In this document: piece by piece, positions 7,591 through 15,792 of the stretch | How positions within the stretch are numbered: position 1 is the first letter of the stretch | Layout: the number at the start of each line of letters is the position of its first letter | Assembly: GCF_016862975.1 (NCBI RefSeq) | Contig: NZ_BONZ01000057.1 | Location: forward strand, 62,001 to 126,000 | DNA length: 64,000 nt | Direction of reading: 5' to 3' | Origin: Rugosimonospora africana | Lineage (GTDB): Bacteria; Actinomycetota; Actinomycetes; Mycobacteriales; Micromonosporaceae | Position numbers and translations under genes: made by a program | Notes under the pieces: generated by a model | The model's database searches: none | What the model was told of the DNA's origin: nothing | The model's input: only the letters and a program-made list of their open reading frames with translations

Positions 7591-8766
7591 TCAGGCGCGG
7601 AGTTCGGCGGTGATGCGCGAGCGCCACGGGGCGATCCGGCTCGGCCGGTTGGCGCACAGCACGCCGACCAGCCGCCCCTCGGTGCGGTACGAGATGACGA
7701 ACTGCCGGTCGCCGGGCTGGCCCTCCTCGAACGCGATGTCCTCGCCGAGCGCACCGATGAACTGCAGCTTCCAGTCGTACTGGTCGGTCCAGAAGTAGGG
7801 CAGCACCTCGTACGGGGTGACCGTTCCGGGGCCGCCCAGCGCCGCCACGAGGTTGCGGCCGGCGAGCTGCGCCTGTGTGACGGCGTTCGTCCAGTGCTCG
7901 ACGCGCATCATCCGGCCGAACAGCGGGTGGTACCAACGCGCCACGTCTCCGGCGGCGACCACCCGCCGATCCCCGCCGACCGCGAAGCACTCGCTGTCGC
8001 AGGCGACACCGTCGGCCAGCTCCAGGCCGCTGCCCTCAAGCCACCGCGTCTCCGGGGCGGCACCGATGGCCACCACGACGACATCGGCCTCCACCACCTC
8101 GTCGTGGTCCAGCAGCACACCGTCGGCGACGTGTTCGCCCCGCAGGCCCAGCACCTCCCGGTGCAACAGCAGCCGGACGCCGTGCTCCCGGTGCAGATCC
8201 GCGAGCAGCGGGGCCGCCGAAGGCCCGAGGATGCGCAGCATCGGCTGGCTGAAGACGTCGATCATCGTGACCTTGAGGTCCAGTTGCCGGCAGGTGGCCG
8301 CGATCTCGCAGCCGAGCACCCCGGCACCGATCACCGCCACCCGTACGCCCGGGGTCAGCACCGCGTTCAGCGCGGCCGCGTCCTCGACGGTGCGCAGCAC
8401 GTGTACGTTGGCCCGGCCCTGCGTACCCGGCAACCGGCGCACCGTCGCACCCGTGGCGACCATCAGCCCGTCGTAGTCGAGTACCGAGCCATCGTCGAGC
8501 GACACCCGGCGCGCGTCGAGGTCGAGCCCAGTCGCCTCGCGTCCGAGCCGTAGATCGACCTCCAGGTTGCCGTCGACCCGCACCACGTCGGGCGTGCGGC
8601 CGGTCCGCAGCACCGCCTTGGACAGCGGGGGACGGTCGATCGGCGGGTAGTGCTTCTCCACACCGACGAGCGAGACGGTACCGGCGAATCCGGTGCGCTG
8701 GATCGCCTCGACTCCGCGGACTCCGGCCAGCGATGAACCGACGACCACGATGTGGGCCTTGGACAT
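7591..8766 (-). CDS. FAD-dependent ferredoxin reductase (rubredoxin/BphA4 type)
   Basis: 391 residues; ATG start with GGAGG six bases upstream. The FAD-binding N-terminus (IVVVGSSLAGVRG), the NAD-binding motif (VIGAGVLGCE, about 140-150), the GDVA motif of the second FAD segment and the C-terminal reductase domain are all present. It moves electrons from NAD(P)H to a ferredoxin. The [3Fe-4S] ferredoxin at 11,784 and the Rieske oxygenase at 29,091 complete a three-component oxygenase, though they are encoded kilobases apart. It is probably co-transcribed with the epimerase-fold gene 27 bases upstream. Confidence 0.9.
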   Translation of the reverse strand: MSKAHIVVVGSSLAGVRGVEAIQRTGFAGTVSLVGVEKHYPPIDRPPLSKAVLRTGRTPDVVRVDGNLEVDLRLGREATGLDLDARRVSLDDGSVLDYDGLMVATGATVRRLPGTQGRANVHVLRTVEDAAALNAVLTPGVRVAVIGAGVLGCEIAATCRQLDLKVTMIDVFSQPMLRILGPSAAPLLADLHREHGVRLLLHREVLGLRGEHVADGVLLDHDEVVEADVVVVAIGAAPETRWLEGSGLELADGVACDSECFAVGGDRRVVAAGDVARWYHPLFGRMMRVEHWTNAVTQAQLAGRNLVAALGGPGTVTPYEVLPYFWTDQYDWKLQFIGALGEDIAFEEGQPGDRQFVISYRTEGRLVGVLCANRPSRIAPWRSRITAELRA

Positions 8767-8793
8767 GTGCTGCCTCCGCTCCTTGAGATCGTC

Positions 8794-9741
8794 CTACAGG
8801 TCGTGGTCGCGCAGCCAGCCGGCGTACTGCCGGATGCCGGCCTCGATGTCGTAGCGCGGAACGATGCCGAACTCGTCGCGGGCGCGGCTGATGTCCAGGT
8901 AGCCGTCGGCGTTTTCCCGGGTTCCGGTGTGGCGCAGCTCGTCCGGCAGGACCGCGCCCGGCACTGCGGCGGCGACCGCGGAGAACAGCGTGTCGGCGGA
9001 GACGGAGGTTCCGCCGCTGACGTTGTAGATGCGATGTGCGGTGTGTTCCGCCCGGTGGATGGTGGCGACGGCGCGGGCGCAGTCGTCGACGTGGCACAGG
9101 TCCATCCCGCCGAGCAGTTGCTGGGGCGTCCAGGTGACCGACTTGCCGTCCGGGAGCGCTCCGCGGACCGCGAGATGGGTGAGCCGCCCGACGGCGTTGG
9201 CGAGCGAGTGGTAGAGCGGACCGTACGTGAGGCCGATGCGCAGCAGCCGCAGGTCCATCCCGGTGCGGTCGGCGTAGTGCAGCGCCAGGATCTCCTCCGC
9301 CTTCTTCATCGCGCTGGTGGCGCTGGACGACTCGACCGGCAGGGCACGGTCCTCGGCGAACGGGCCGCCGTCGAGCCCCGCGTAGACGGCCAGCGAACTG
9401 GCCACGCTGACCCGTTCGATCCCGGCGTTGTGCGCGGACTCCAGCACATTCATCAGGCCCTGGACGTTGGCCAACGACTCCTCGGCCGGTGGCATCGCGC
9501 CGAGCGCCGGTACGGCGAGGTGGACGATGCTCGCCGGCCGGTACTCGGCGAGGGCGCGGGGGATCGAGTAGGGGTTCACGACGTCGAGCTGGACGGTGGC
9601 GACCTTCGCGCCGATCAGCGCCCGCAGTTCGCCGGGGCTGCGCAGCGTCCGGTTGTAGCCGAGGACAACCTCGTCCGTGCGGGCAAGCTCCCGCGCCGTC
9701 GAGATACCGATGAAGCCCATCCCGCCGGTAATCAAGATCAT
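8794..9741 (-). CDS. NAD-dependent epimerase/dehydratase family protein
   Basis: 315 residues from the ATG at 9741, which has a GAGGAG ribosome site; the longer frame upstream is non-coding-like. It is an extended SDR with the cofactor loop TGGMGFIG at the N-terminus and a Ser-Ser-Ala-Thr-Ser-Ala-Met-Lys-Lys segment where the usual YxxxK would be, so the Tyr appears to be replaced. Members act on sugar nucleotides, sugar acids or other hydroxy acids. It is the first gene of the transcript leading to the ferredoxin reductase and has an operator-like site 39 bases upstream. Substrate unknown. Confidence 0.82.
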   Translation of the reverse strand: MILITGGMGFIGISTARELARTDEVVLGYNRTLRSPGELRALIGAKVATVQLDVVNPYSIPRALAEYRPASIVHLAVPALGAMPPAEESLANVQGLMNVLESAHNAGIERVSVASSLAVYAGLDGGPFAEDRALPVESSSATSAMKKAEEILALHYADRTGMDLRLLRIGLTYGPLYHSLANAVGRLTHLAVRGALPDGKSVTWTPQQLLGGMDLCHVDDCARAVATIHRAEHTAHRIYNVSGGTSVSADTLFSAVAAAVPGAVLPDELRHTGTRENADGYLDISRARDEFGIVPRYDIEAGIRQYAGWLRDHDL

Positions 9742-9779
9742 TTGAACTCCTCGGGCGTCAAACTTCGCCAGGCATTGCC

Positions 9780-9790
9780 TGCAGCCTATA
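9780..9790 (-). promoter_or_regulatory. Candidate GntR-type operator
   Basis: TGCAGCCTATA (reverse TATAGGCTGCA) matches the island motif at 10 of 11 positions and lies just upstream of the leftward epimerase-fold gene. On that strand TATAGG could serve as the -10 element. Confidence 0.55.
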
Positions 9791-9992
9791 GTTTGGACCG
9801 GGGAGCCGGAACACCTCGATCGAAACATCTGGGCCGGATCTCGGCGACCGGCCACCGGTGGTGGCGATGCGGGCGGTGGTGGCGCAGCCGCCCACGGATG
9901 CCACACACGCCGCTCGTCCACCGGGCACAGTGCGATCGACGATTCCGGATGGCGAAGGAGCGTCCGCGACGGTCGCGGAAGCCTTACGGGTC

Positions 9993-10029
9993 TTGACAGT
10001 CCAGCTAAAATCGCTTTCTATAAGCTACA
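9993..10029 (+). promoter_or_regulatory. Candidate promoter with overlapping operator for the DUF4177-RraA operon
   Basis: TTGACA at 9993-9998 is followed after 18 bases by TCTATA (10,017-10,022). The motif TATAAGCTACA (10,019-10,029; 10 of 11) overlaps that -10 region, as expected for a repressor site. The remaining leader up to 10,181 shows no gene. Confidence 0.6.
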
Positions 10030-10181
10030 TCTTGCAGGTCCTACAACGAGGCGCTGACGCGGAGTCAGACGGAGGGCACGCGTCGCAGGTGATAGCGCCA
10101 AGCCCCTGGGTCGGATGAAGCCCCGGAGTTCTCCCCGGGCCGGGTGGGCCCCGGTCGACGTTGCGGCGAAAGGACATGTGC

Positions 10182-10376
10182 ATGGCGGAGCACGAAGTTG
10201 CCGAGGTTCGCGCGACCGGACGGACGCCCGAAACCGTGACCGCCGAGATCGGTGAGATCCTGAAGACGCGGTCGGCTGAAGGCTGGGATTTGCAGCATGT
10301 GCAGCCCATCATCTACAACTCGTCGACCACGGGATACCTGATCCTGTTCTTCAAGCGCGAGGCCGTCGGTGACTGA
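10182..10376 (+). CDS. Small DUF4177-like protein
   Basis: 64 residues. The ATG at 10,182 has AAAGGA seven bases before it, better than the earlier in-frame starts. The sequence AEGWDLQHVQPIIYNSSTTGYLILFFKR is typical of small DUF4177-like proteins, a compact alpha/beta family of unknown function. It is the first gene of an operon and overlaps the next gene by 8 bases, so translation of the two is probably coupled. It might be an accessory subunit or sensor for the RraA-fold enzymes that follow; nothing in the sequence proves this. Confidence 0.7.
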   Translation: MAEHEVAEVRATGRTPETVTAEIGEILKTRSAEGWDLQHVQPIIYNSSTTGYLILFFKREAVGD

Positions 10377-11061
10377 GGCGCGCACCGACCCGCAGGTCGA
10401 GCGGCTTCGCCTTCTGGACAGTTGCGTGGTGTCCGACGCCCTCGACGCGCTGGGAATCGACGGCGCGATCCAGGGTCTCGCGCCACGCTGGGAGGGCGCC
10501 CGCGCGGTGGGCCGGGCCGTCACCATGCAACTCGCGCCGGGCCCGGCGCCCGAGGATCGGCCGAAGGTTCATCTCGGCGTGCGGGCTATCGCCAGCGCCC
10601 GACCTGGCGACGTGATCGTGGTGGCCAACGGAGGGCGCACCGGCATGGGTAGTTGGGGCGGCCTGCTGTCGGTCGGCGCGATCGCCGCCGGTGTCGTCGG
10701 CGTCGTCACCGATGGCGCGTGCCGCGACGTCGACGAGGCCCGCGAGCTCCGCTTCCCGGTCTTCGCCCGGGGCAGCGCCGCCCGGACCGCCCGTGGCCGG
10801 GTGCACGAGACGTCGTGCGGCGAGCCGGTGGTCGTCGGCTCGGTACGGGTGAGCACGGGCGACCTGGTCCTCGCCGACGGGACGGGAGTGGTGGTGATCG
10901 CGGCCGAGCGCGCCGAGGACGTGCTGGGCAGGGCCGAGGAAATCATGGCCAAGGAGAGCGCGATGGTCGAGGAGATCCGGGCGGGCGCGACGCTGTCCAG
11001 CGTGCTCGGCGTCCGCTACGAAGACATGCTCGTCAGGGCGACGGGAGAGAAGCGTGTTTGA
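10369..11061 (+). CDS. RraA-fold aldolase/decarboxylase (HMG/CHA aldolase type), copy 1
   Basis: 230 residues; GTG start inside the end of the previous gene. It belongs to the RraA / 4-hydroxy-4-methyl-2-oxoglutarate aldolase family. SDALDALGIDGAIQG is near the N-terminus and the active-site block GSWGGLLSVGAIAAGVVG followed by TDGACRDVDE supplies the Arg-Asp pair that binds the divalent metal and pyruvate enolate. In protocatechuate 4,5-cleavage this aldolase splits 4-carboxy-4-hydroxy-2-oxoadipate to pyruvate and oxaloacetate. A second family member overlaps its 3' end. Names such as demethylmenaquinone methyltransferase or RNase E inhibitor are old or host-specific labels for the same fold. 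Confidence 0.85.
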   Translation: MTEARTDPQVERLRLLDSCVVSDALDALGIDGAIQGLAPRWEGARAVGRAVTMQLAPGPAPEDRPKVHLGVRAIASARPGDVIVVANGGRTGMGSWGGLLSVGAIAAGVVGVVTDGACRDVDEARELRFPVFARGSAARTARGRVHETSCGEPVVVGSVRVSTGDLVLADGTGVVVIAAERAEDVLGRAEEIMAKESAMVEEIRAGATLSSVLGVRYEDMLVRATGEKRV

Positions 11062-11707
11062 CGTGACGTCCGACGCGAAGCGTCAGACCGTCGACGGAGT
11101 GTCCGTTCAGGAGATCGCCGCCCTCGGCCCGGCCACCCTTCACGAGGCCGGCGGGCGGATCGGTGCGTTGCCCGCGGCCATCCGGCCGATGACGCCGTCG
11201 CCGTCGTTCGCCGGCCCGGCAGTCACCGTGTGCGGCCCACCCGCGGACAATCTCTGGCTGCACCGCGCGGTCTACCGGTGTGCGCCCGGCGACGTCCTGG
11301 TGGGCAGCTTCAGCGGTGCCTACGAGTGGGGTTACTGGGGCGAGGTGCTGTCCCGCGCGGCGAGCGAGCGCCAGATCGCCGCCGTCGTGCTTGACGGTTG
11401 CGTCCGGGACCTGGCCCGGATCGCCGAGGTCGGCATGCCGGTCTTCGGTCGCGGCTCCTCGATCCGCGGCACGGTGAAGCACGCCGACGGCGTCGGTGCG
11501 ATCAACGAAGACGTCGTGATGGGCGAGATCGTCGTGCACCCGGGTGACTGGGTGGTGGGCGATGAGGACGGAGTCGTCGTCATTCCGCGTCACCAACTGG
11601 CCGAGGTCGTCGCGCAGGCGCGGCTGCGGGTGCAGAAGGAAGCGGATCTGATGCAGCAGCTGCGCGACGGCAAGCGCACCTTGGACCTGTACAACTTCCC
11701 GGCCTGA
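11054..11707 (+). CDS. RraA-fold aldolase/decarboxylase, copy 2
   Basis: 217 residues; GTG start overlapping the previous stop by 8 bases. It is paralogous to copy 1 but diverged: the block GSFSGAYEWGYWGEVLSRAA replaces the glycine-rich loop, while LDGCVRDLAR keeps the Arg-Asp pair. Two different RraA-fold proteins translated in tandem may form a mixed complex or act on two steps, for example aldol cleavage and oxaloacetate decarboxylation. The second step is a known side activity of the family. The assignment to the fold is firm, the substrate is not. Confidence 0.83.
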   Translation: MFDVTSDAKRQTVDGVSVQEIAALGPATLHEAGGRIGALPAAIRPMTPSPSFAGPAVTVCGPPADNLWLHRAVYRCAPGDVLVGSFSGAYEWGYWGEVLSRAASERQIAAVVLDGCVRDLARIAEVGMPVFGRGSSIRGTVKHADGVGAINEDVVMGEIVVHPGDWVVGDEDGVVVIPRHQLAEVVAQARLRVQKEADLMQQLRDGKRTLDLYNFPA

Positions 11708-11783
11708 GCGCGCCGGCACGAACGGGTGCGGACAGCGCGCCACGGCCGGTGGCGAACAAGCAACCGACAGGTGAGGAGACAAC

Positions 11784-11975
11784 GTGAATGTCGACATCGA
11801 TCGCGAGTTGTGCCAGGGCCACGGGCAGTGCGGCGAGTCCGCGCCGAAGATTTTCGAAGTCCGCGACGACGGCCTGGCCTACCTCCTCGTGGACGCGATT
11901 CCGGCGGACCAGGAGCCCAACGTTCGCGACGCCGCCTCCCGCTGCCCGGTCGACGCGATCCGGCTGACCGACTAG
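11784..11975 (+). CDS. [3Fe-4S] ferredoxin
   Basis: 63 residues; GTG start with GAGGAGA upstream. The cluster-binding pattern is Cys10, Cys16 and Cys54 with His13 in the position where four-iron proteins have a further Cys. This is the actinobacterial single-cluster ferredoxin type that feeds cytochromes P450 and Rieske oxygenases. No P450 gene is in the window, so the Rieske oxygenase at 29,091 is the likely partner and the FAD reductase at 7,591 the likely electron donor. It sits in the same strand run as the RraA, RidA and LigB genes. Confidence 0.92.
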   Translation: MNVDIDRELCQGHGQCGESAPKIFEVRDDGLAYLLVDAIPADQEPNVRDAASRCPVDAIRLTD

Positions 11976-12018
11976 GTCCTGTGCCTGAGCCCGAGACCCA
12001 CCGGATCCGAGGAGAACG

Positions 12019-12405
12019 ATGAGCCGACGCAAGACATTCGAGATTCCAGGAGTCGACCACGGTGCCGCGCCGATTCCGATGGCGGCGCAGGTGGGTGCCT
12101 TCTTCCACTCGTCCGGGATCCCGCCGACGGACCCGGCCACCGGCAGCATCCCGGAGGACGGACAGCGCCAGGTCGAACTGGTCTTCGGCAACGCCGCCGC
12201 GCTGCTGAACGTCGCCGGGCTCGGTCCCGCCGACATCGTCTATCTGGACGTCTACCTGGCCGACAACACACTGCGCCCGGCCGTGAACAAGTACTGGCTG
12301 GAGTGGTTCCCGGACGAGCACGACCGCCCCGCGCGGCACGTGACGGTACGCCCGTTGCCGAACGGGATGCTCATCCAGCTTCAGGTTCAGGCCGTCGCCG
12401 AGTAG
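12019..12405 (+). CDS. RidA/YjgF-family protein
   Basis: 128 residues; ATG start with GAGGAGAACG before it. It is a single RidA domain of normal length, with the RPARHVTVRPLP segment that carries the conserved Arg of imine/enamine deaminases. Family members hydrolyse reactive enamines or imines, and relatives in aromatic pathways act on amino-muconate-like intermediates. It is placed between the ferredoxin and the ring-cleaving dioxygenase. A three-domain relative is encoded at 34,161. Confidence 0.88.
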   Translation: MSRRKTFEIPGVDHGAAPIPMAAQVGAFFHSSGIPPTDPATGSIPEDGQRQVELVFGNAAALLNVAGLGPADIVYLDVYLADNTLRPAVNKYWLEWFPDEHDRPARHVTVRPLPNGMLIQLQVQAVAE

Positions 12406-12488
12406 CGGCCACCGCTACCGGGCTCCGGCGGGACGAGCCCCGCCGCGGTCGGGCACCGGGCAAGACCCCCGGCACCCGGCCGCCCCTG

Positions 12489-12556
12489 CCCATCGACACT
12501 CGTTGCCCATCGAGGCCCGCTGCCTATAGACACTCGCTGCCCATCGACTCAGTCAA
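12489..12556. repeat. Tandem array, 17-bp unit, four copies
   Basis: The units CCCATCGACACTCGTTG, CCCATCGAGGCCCGCTG, CCTATAGACACTCGCTG and CCCATCGACTCAGTCAA follow each other without spacers, between the RidA and LigB genes. Confidence 0.8.
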
Positions 12557-12607
12557 CCGTGTCGGCGATGCCGACGATGCCTTCGGGAAAGGACGGTGAG
12601 ACGACCC

Positions 12608-13603
12608 ATGGCCCGTATCGTTCTCGGCATCGGCTCGTCGCACAGCCCGCAATTGAGCACCACCATCGACTGGTGGGAGGACCACGCCAACCGCGACCGG
12701 CGCAACCCCCAGCTTCTCGGCCGCGACGGCGAGCTGCACAGCTTCGATGACCTGCTGGCCGAGAAGTCGTGGAACATCGACGAGTCCCGGCTGACCCCGC
12801 AGGTCTGGACGGACCTGCACGGCCGCGCCCAGGACGCGATCGACCAGCTCGGCAAGGTCCTGCAGGAAACCGACCCGGACGTCGTGCTGGTCATCGGCGA
12901 CGACCAGGAGGAGCTGTTCCGCGACGACGGGACACCGACCTTCGCGATTTACTGGGGCGACAGCATCGACGACTTCGCGCCCGACGACGAGGAGCAGGAG
13001 GCCATGGCGGCCGGCCTGCGCGCCGCGCTGTGGGCGCAGCACAACGACACCCGGGAGAGCTACCCGGTGCCGGGCAAGCTCGGACTGCACCTCATCGAGT
13101 CGCTGATGACCGATGAGTTCGACGTCGCCCAGCTGGTGACCCAGCGCGAGGGGCGCAGCGTCGGGCACGCGTTCACGTTCGCCCGGCGCCGGCTGATGGG
13201 GGAGAAGGTCATCCCGCTGCTGCCCATCCTCGTCAACACCTACTACCCGCCGAACCAGCCGTCGCCGCGCCGCTGCTACCTGCTCGGGCGGGCGCTGCGC
13301 CGGGCCATCGAGAGCTACCCCGAGGACATCAGGGTCGCGATCGTCGCCTCCGGCGGGCTGTCCCACTTCGTGGTGGACGAAGAGCTGGATCACCGGGTAC
13401 TCGACGGGTTGAAGAACAACGACTTCGAGTCGCTGTCCACCATCCCGCGCCGCTACATGCGTTCCGGCACCTCGGAGAGCCTGAACTGGATCGCCGCCGG
13501 CGGCGCGCTGGAGGGACTGTCCATGGAACTGGTCGACTACGTCCCGGCCTACCGCTCCATCGCCGGTACCGGTGTGGGCATGGCATTCGCCGTCTGGCGC
13601 TGA
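12608..13603 (+). CDS. Class III extradiol ring-cleavage dioxygenase, LigB type
   Basis: 331 residues from the ATG at 12,608 (GGTGAG ribosome site). It starts with GIGSSHSP, whose His12 is an iron ligand in LigB enzymes, and has ASGGLSHF near 250, where the catalytic His lies. LigB-type enzymes open catechol-like rings beside the hydroxyls, as in protocatechuate or gallate 4,5-dioxygenase. No LigA-type small subunit gene is found, so this is a single-chain form or its partner is elsewhere. With the LigJ-like and RraA-fold genes it fits a 4,5-cleavage route. Family certain; substrate inferred. Confidence 0.88.
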   Translation: MARIVLGIGSSHSPQLSTTIDWWEDHANRDRRNPQLLGRDGELHSFDDLLAEKSWNIDESRLTPQVWTDLHGRAQDAIDQLGKVLQETDPDVVLVIGDDQEELFRDDGTPTFAIYWGDSIDDFAPDDEEQEAMAAGLRAALWAQHNDTRESYPVPGKLGLHLIESLMTDEFDVAQLVTQREGRSVGHAFTFARRRLMGEKVIPLLPILVNTYYPPNQPSPRRCYLLGRALRRAIESYPEDIRVAIVASGGLSHFVVDEELDHRVLDGLKNNDFESLSTIPRRYMRSGTSESLNWIAAGGALEGLSMELVDYVPAYRSIAGTGVGMAFAVWR

Positions 13604-13630
13604 CCACCGTCGAACCCAACGGCGGCGCGC

Positions 13631-13693
13631 AAACGGCAGAGCGCAACGGCAGCAGACCGCAACGGCAGACCACAGCGGCAGACCGCAACGGCC
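13631..13693. repeat. Degenerate tandem array built on CAACGGCAG
   Basis: Several imperfect units containing AACGGCAGACCG of 11 to 16 bp fill most of the gap between the dioxygenase and the hydantoinase operon. It ends just before the AAGGAGG ribosome site of hyuA. Confidence 0.7.
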
Positions 13694-13713
13694 CGATTCA
13701 AGGAGGAGTTCGG

Positions 13714-15792
13714 ATGGGCAGAAACCGTTGGCGGGTCGGCGTGGACGTGGGCGGGACGTTCACCGACGTCGCCGTCCTCGACCGGCAGACCAGTCGGGTC
13801 GAGATACTCAAGGTCCCGACGACGCCGGCCGATCCGTCCATCGGCGTGCTCAACGGGATGTCCCGCGCGCAGGAGGTCGTCGAGGGCTTCGACATCGCCG
13901 ACGTCGCCGACTTCCTGCACGGCACCACCATCACCACCAACGCGCTGATCCAGCGCACGTTCCGGCCGTGCGCGCTGCTCGTCACCGAGGGCATGCGCGG
14001 CAGCGTGTCGGTGCAGGACCAGCGCCGCGTCGGCAACACGTACGACCTGCGCTCCGGGCACCCGGACAGCCTGGTGGCCGACGACCACGTGTTCGAGGTA
14101 CCCGAACGCATCGGCGCCGACGCCAAGGTCGTGCGGGACCTGGACCGTGGGGCCGTGGTCTCGATCGCGCGCCGGCTGCGCGAGCTCGACGTGCGGTCGG
14201 TCGCGGTCTGCCTGATCTTCTCGTTCGCGAACCCGGTCCACGAGCAGCAGGTGCGGGAGATCCTCGCGACCGAGCTGCCCGGGGCGCGGGTGAGCCTGTC
14301 CAGCGAGGTGCTGCCGCGCATCCGGGAATGGCCGCGCATCTCCACCATGCTGCTGGGCGCCAGCCTGGAGCCGCTGCTGATCGACTACATCACCTCGCTG
14401 GCGACCGGGCTGACCGGCCGTGGCCTGGCGTACGACCGGCTGTTCCTGATGGAGTCCAACGGCGGTCTGATGCCTTTCTCCGCGGTGATGGCCGGCGGCC
14501 GCGCGGTACACACCCTGCTGTCCGGCCCCGCGGCCGGCGTGCAGGCCGCCATCAGCATCGCCCGCTCGGCCGGCCGCCGCGACCTGCTCACCGTCGACGT
14601 CGGCGGGACCAGCGCGGACATCGCGTTCGTACGCCACGGCGAGGCGCTCGAGGTGACCGAGGGCGAACTGGTCGGCCACCAGATCTACGTACCGATGCTC
14701 GACCTCATGACGATCGGCGCGGGCGGCGGCACCCTGTCTCAGGCGACCACCACCGGCCGCCTGCTGGTCGGGCCGAACAGCGCGGGCGCCGATCCCGGCC
14801 CGGCCTGCTACGGCCGGGGCGGGCAGATCCCCACGACCACCGACGCCGATCTGGCGCTCGGCCTGCTCGATCCGGAGTACTACCTGGGCGGCCAGATGAC
14901 CGTGCGGCAGAGCCTGGCCGTCGAGGCGATCACCCGGCACATCGCCGAACCGCTGGGCATCAGCCCGCAGGACGCCGCCGAGGCCACGCTCCAACTCAAC
15001 GAGGTACACATGGCCGACGCCATCAAGGTGTTCGCCGCCAAGCGCGGCGTCGACCTCGGCGACGCCACCCTGGTCGCCTGCGGCGGCGCGGGTTCGCTGC
15101 ACGCCTGCGGCGTCGCCACCGAACTCGGCGTACGGCAGGTGCTGGTGCCGCCGTTCCCCGGCGCGTTCTCGGCGGTCGGGCTGCTCACCACCGACGTCAT
15201 CCAGGACTTCGTGCAGACCGACATCACGAAGCTGCGCGAGGGCGCTGGGCCGGCCATCCTCACCCAGTTCGCGGCGCTGGAGCAGCGCGCGGTGGCGTCG
15301 CTGTCCGAGCAGGGCTTCGACCGGGCCGAGATCGTCTGCCATCGCGAGCTGGACGCCCGTTATTCCGGGCAGGGATTCGAGCTGCGGCTGCAGCTGGCCG
15401 ATGTCGCCGACCACGACGACCTGCCGGCCGGGCTCGCGGACCTGTTCCACACCGAGCACGCCCGCATCTACGGGCACGCCGCGCACGCCGAACTGGTCGA
15501 GGTGGTCAGCTACCGGATCCGCGCGGTCGTCGCGATGCCGACGTACACGATGACTCCGCTGCCGCCCGAGGCGATCGCCGACGAGGCGCCCCGACCGCCG
15601 CGCCGGGTCTACCACCGGGGCGGCTGGATCGACGCCGCCGTGGTGCGCCGGGCCGCGCTGGCCCCCGGGTCGCGGCTGCCTGGACCGGTGCTCATCGAGC
15701 AGCCGGACACCACGGCCTTCGCTCCGCCCGGCTGGACGGTGCGCATCGACGCGTACGGGAATCTTTTGCTCAGCAACGAAGGGACTCAGTGA
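13714..15792 (+). CDS. hyuA: Hydantoinase/oxoprolinase-type ATPase subunit A
   Basis: 692 residues, normal for HyuA, with AAGGAGG before the ATG. The N-terminal nucleotide-binding motif VGVDVGGTFTD and the second phosphate motif VDVGGTSADIA mark the ASKHA (actin/sugar-kinase) fold. This family includes N-methylhydantoinases, 5-oxoprolinase and acetone/acetophenone carboxylases, all of which use ATP to activate an amide or ketone. It overlaps hyuB by one base. The substrate here could be a cyclic amide or a ketone/enol released in ring breakdown; sequence alone does not decide. Confidence 0.92.
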   Translation: MGRNRWRVGVDVGGTFTDVAVLDRQTSRVEILKVPTTPADPSIGVLNGMSRAQEVVEGFDIADVADFLHGTTITTNALIQRTFRPCALLVTEGMRGSVSVQDQRRVGNTYDLRSGHPDSLVADDHVFEVPERIGADAKVVRDLDRGAVVSIARRLRELDVRSVAVCLIFSFANPVHEQQVREILATELPGARVSLSSEVLPRIREWPRISTMLLGASLEPLLIDYITSLATGLTGRGLAYDRLFLMESNGGLMPFSAVMAGGRAVHTLLSGPAAGVQAAISIARSAGRRDLLTVDVGGTSADIAFVRHGEALEVTEGELVGHQIYVPMLDLMTIGAGGGTLSQATTTGRLLVGPNSAGADPGPACYGRGGQIPTTTDADLALGLLDPEYYLGGQMTVRQSLAVEAITRHIAEPLGISPQDAAEATLQLNEVHMADAIKVFAAKRGVDLGDATLVACGGAGSLHACGVATELGVRQVLVPPFPGAFSAVGLLTTDVIQDFVQTDITKLREGAGPAILTQFAALEQRAVASLSEQGFDRAEIVCHRELDARYSGQGFELRLQLADVADHDDLPAGLADLFHTEHARIYGHAAHAELVEVVSYRIRAVVAMPTYTMTPLPPEAIADEAPRPPRRVYHRGGWIDAAVVRRAALAPGSRLPGPVLIEQPDTTAFAPPGWTVRIDAYGNLLLSNEGTQ

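Noticed and set aside
10369-11707. RNase E inhibitor or menaquinone methyltransferase
   Set aside because: These are legacy names of the RraA fold; the Arg-Asp metal site and pathway context fit aldolases/decarboxylases.
12523-12535. CCTATAGACAC as an eleventh operator
   Set aside because: It is part of a 17-bp tandem array and fits the palindrome poorly.
13572-15791. A 1,316-residue open frame that reaches from 13,572 into hyuB
   Set aside because: Its first 740 codons run over hyuA in another frame and are Arg/Gly/Pro-rich; only the part from 15,792 matches HyuB.
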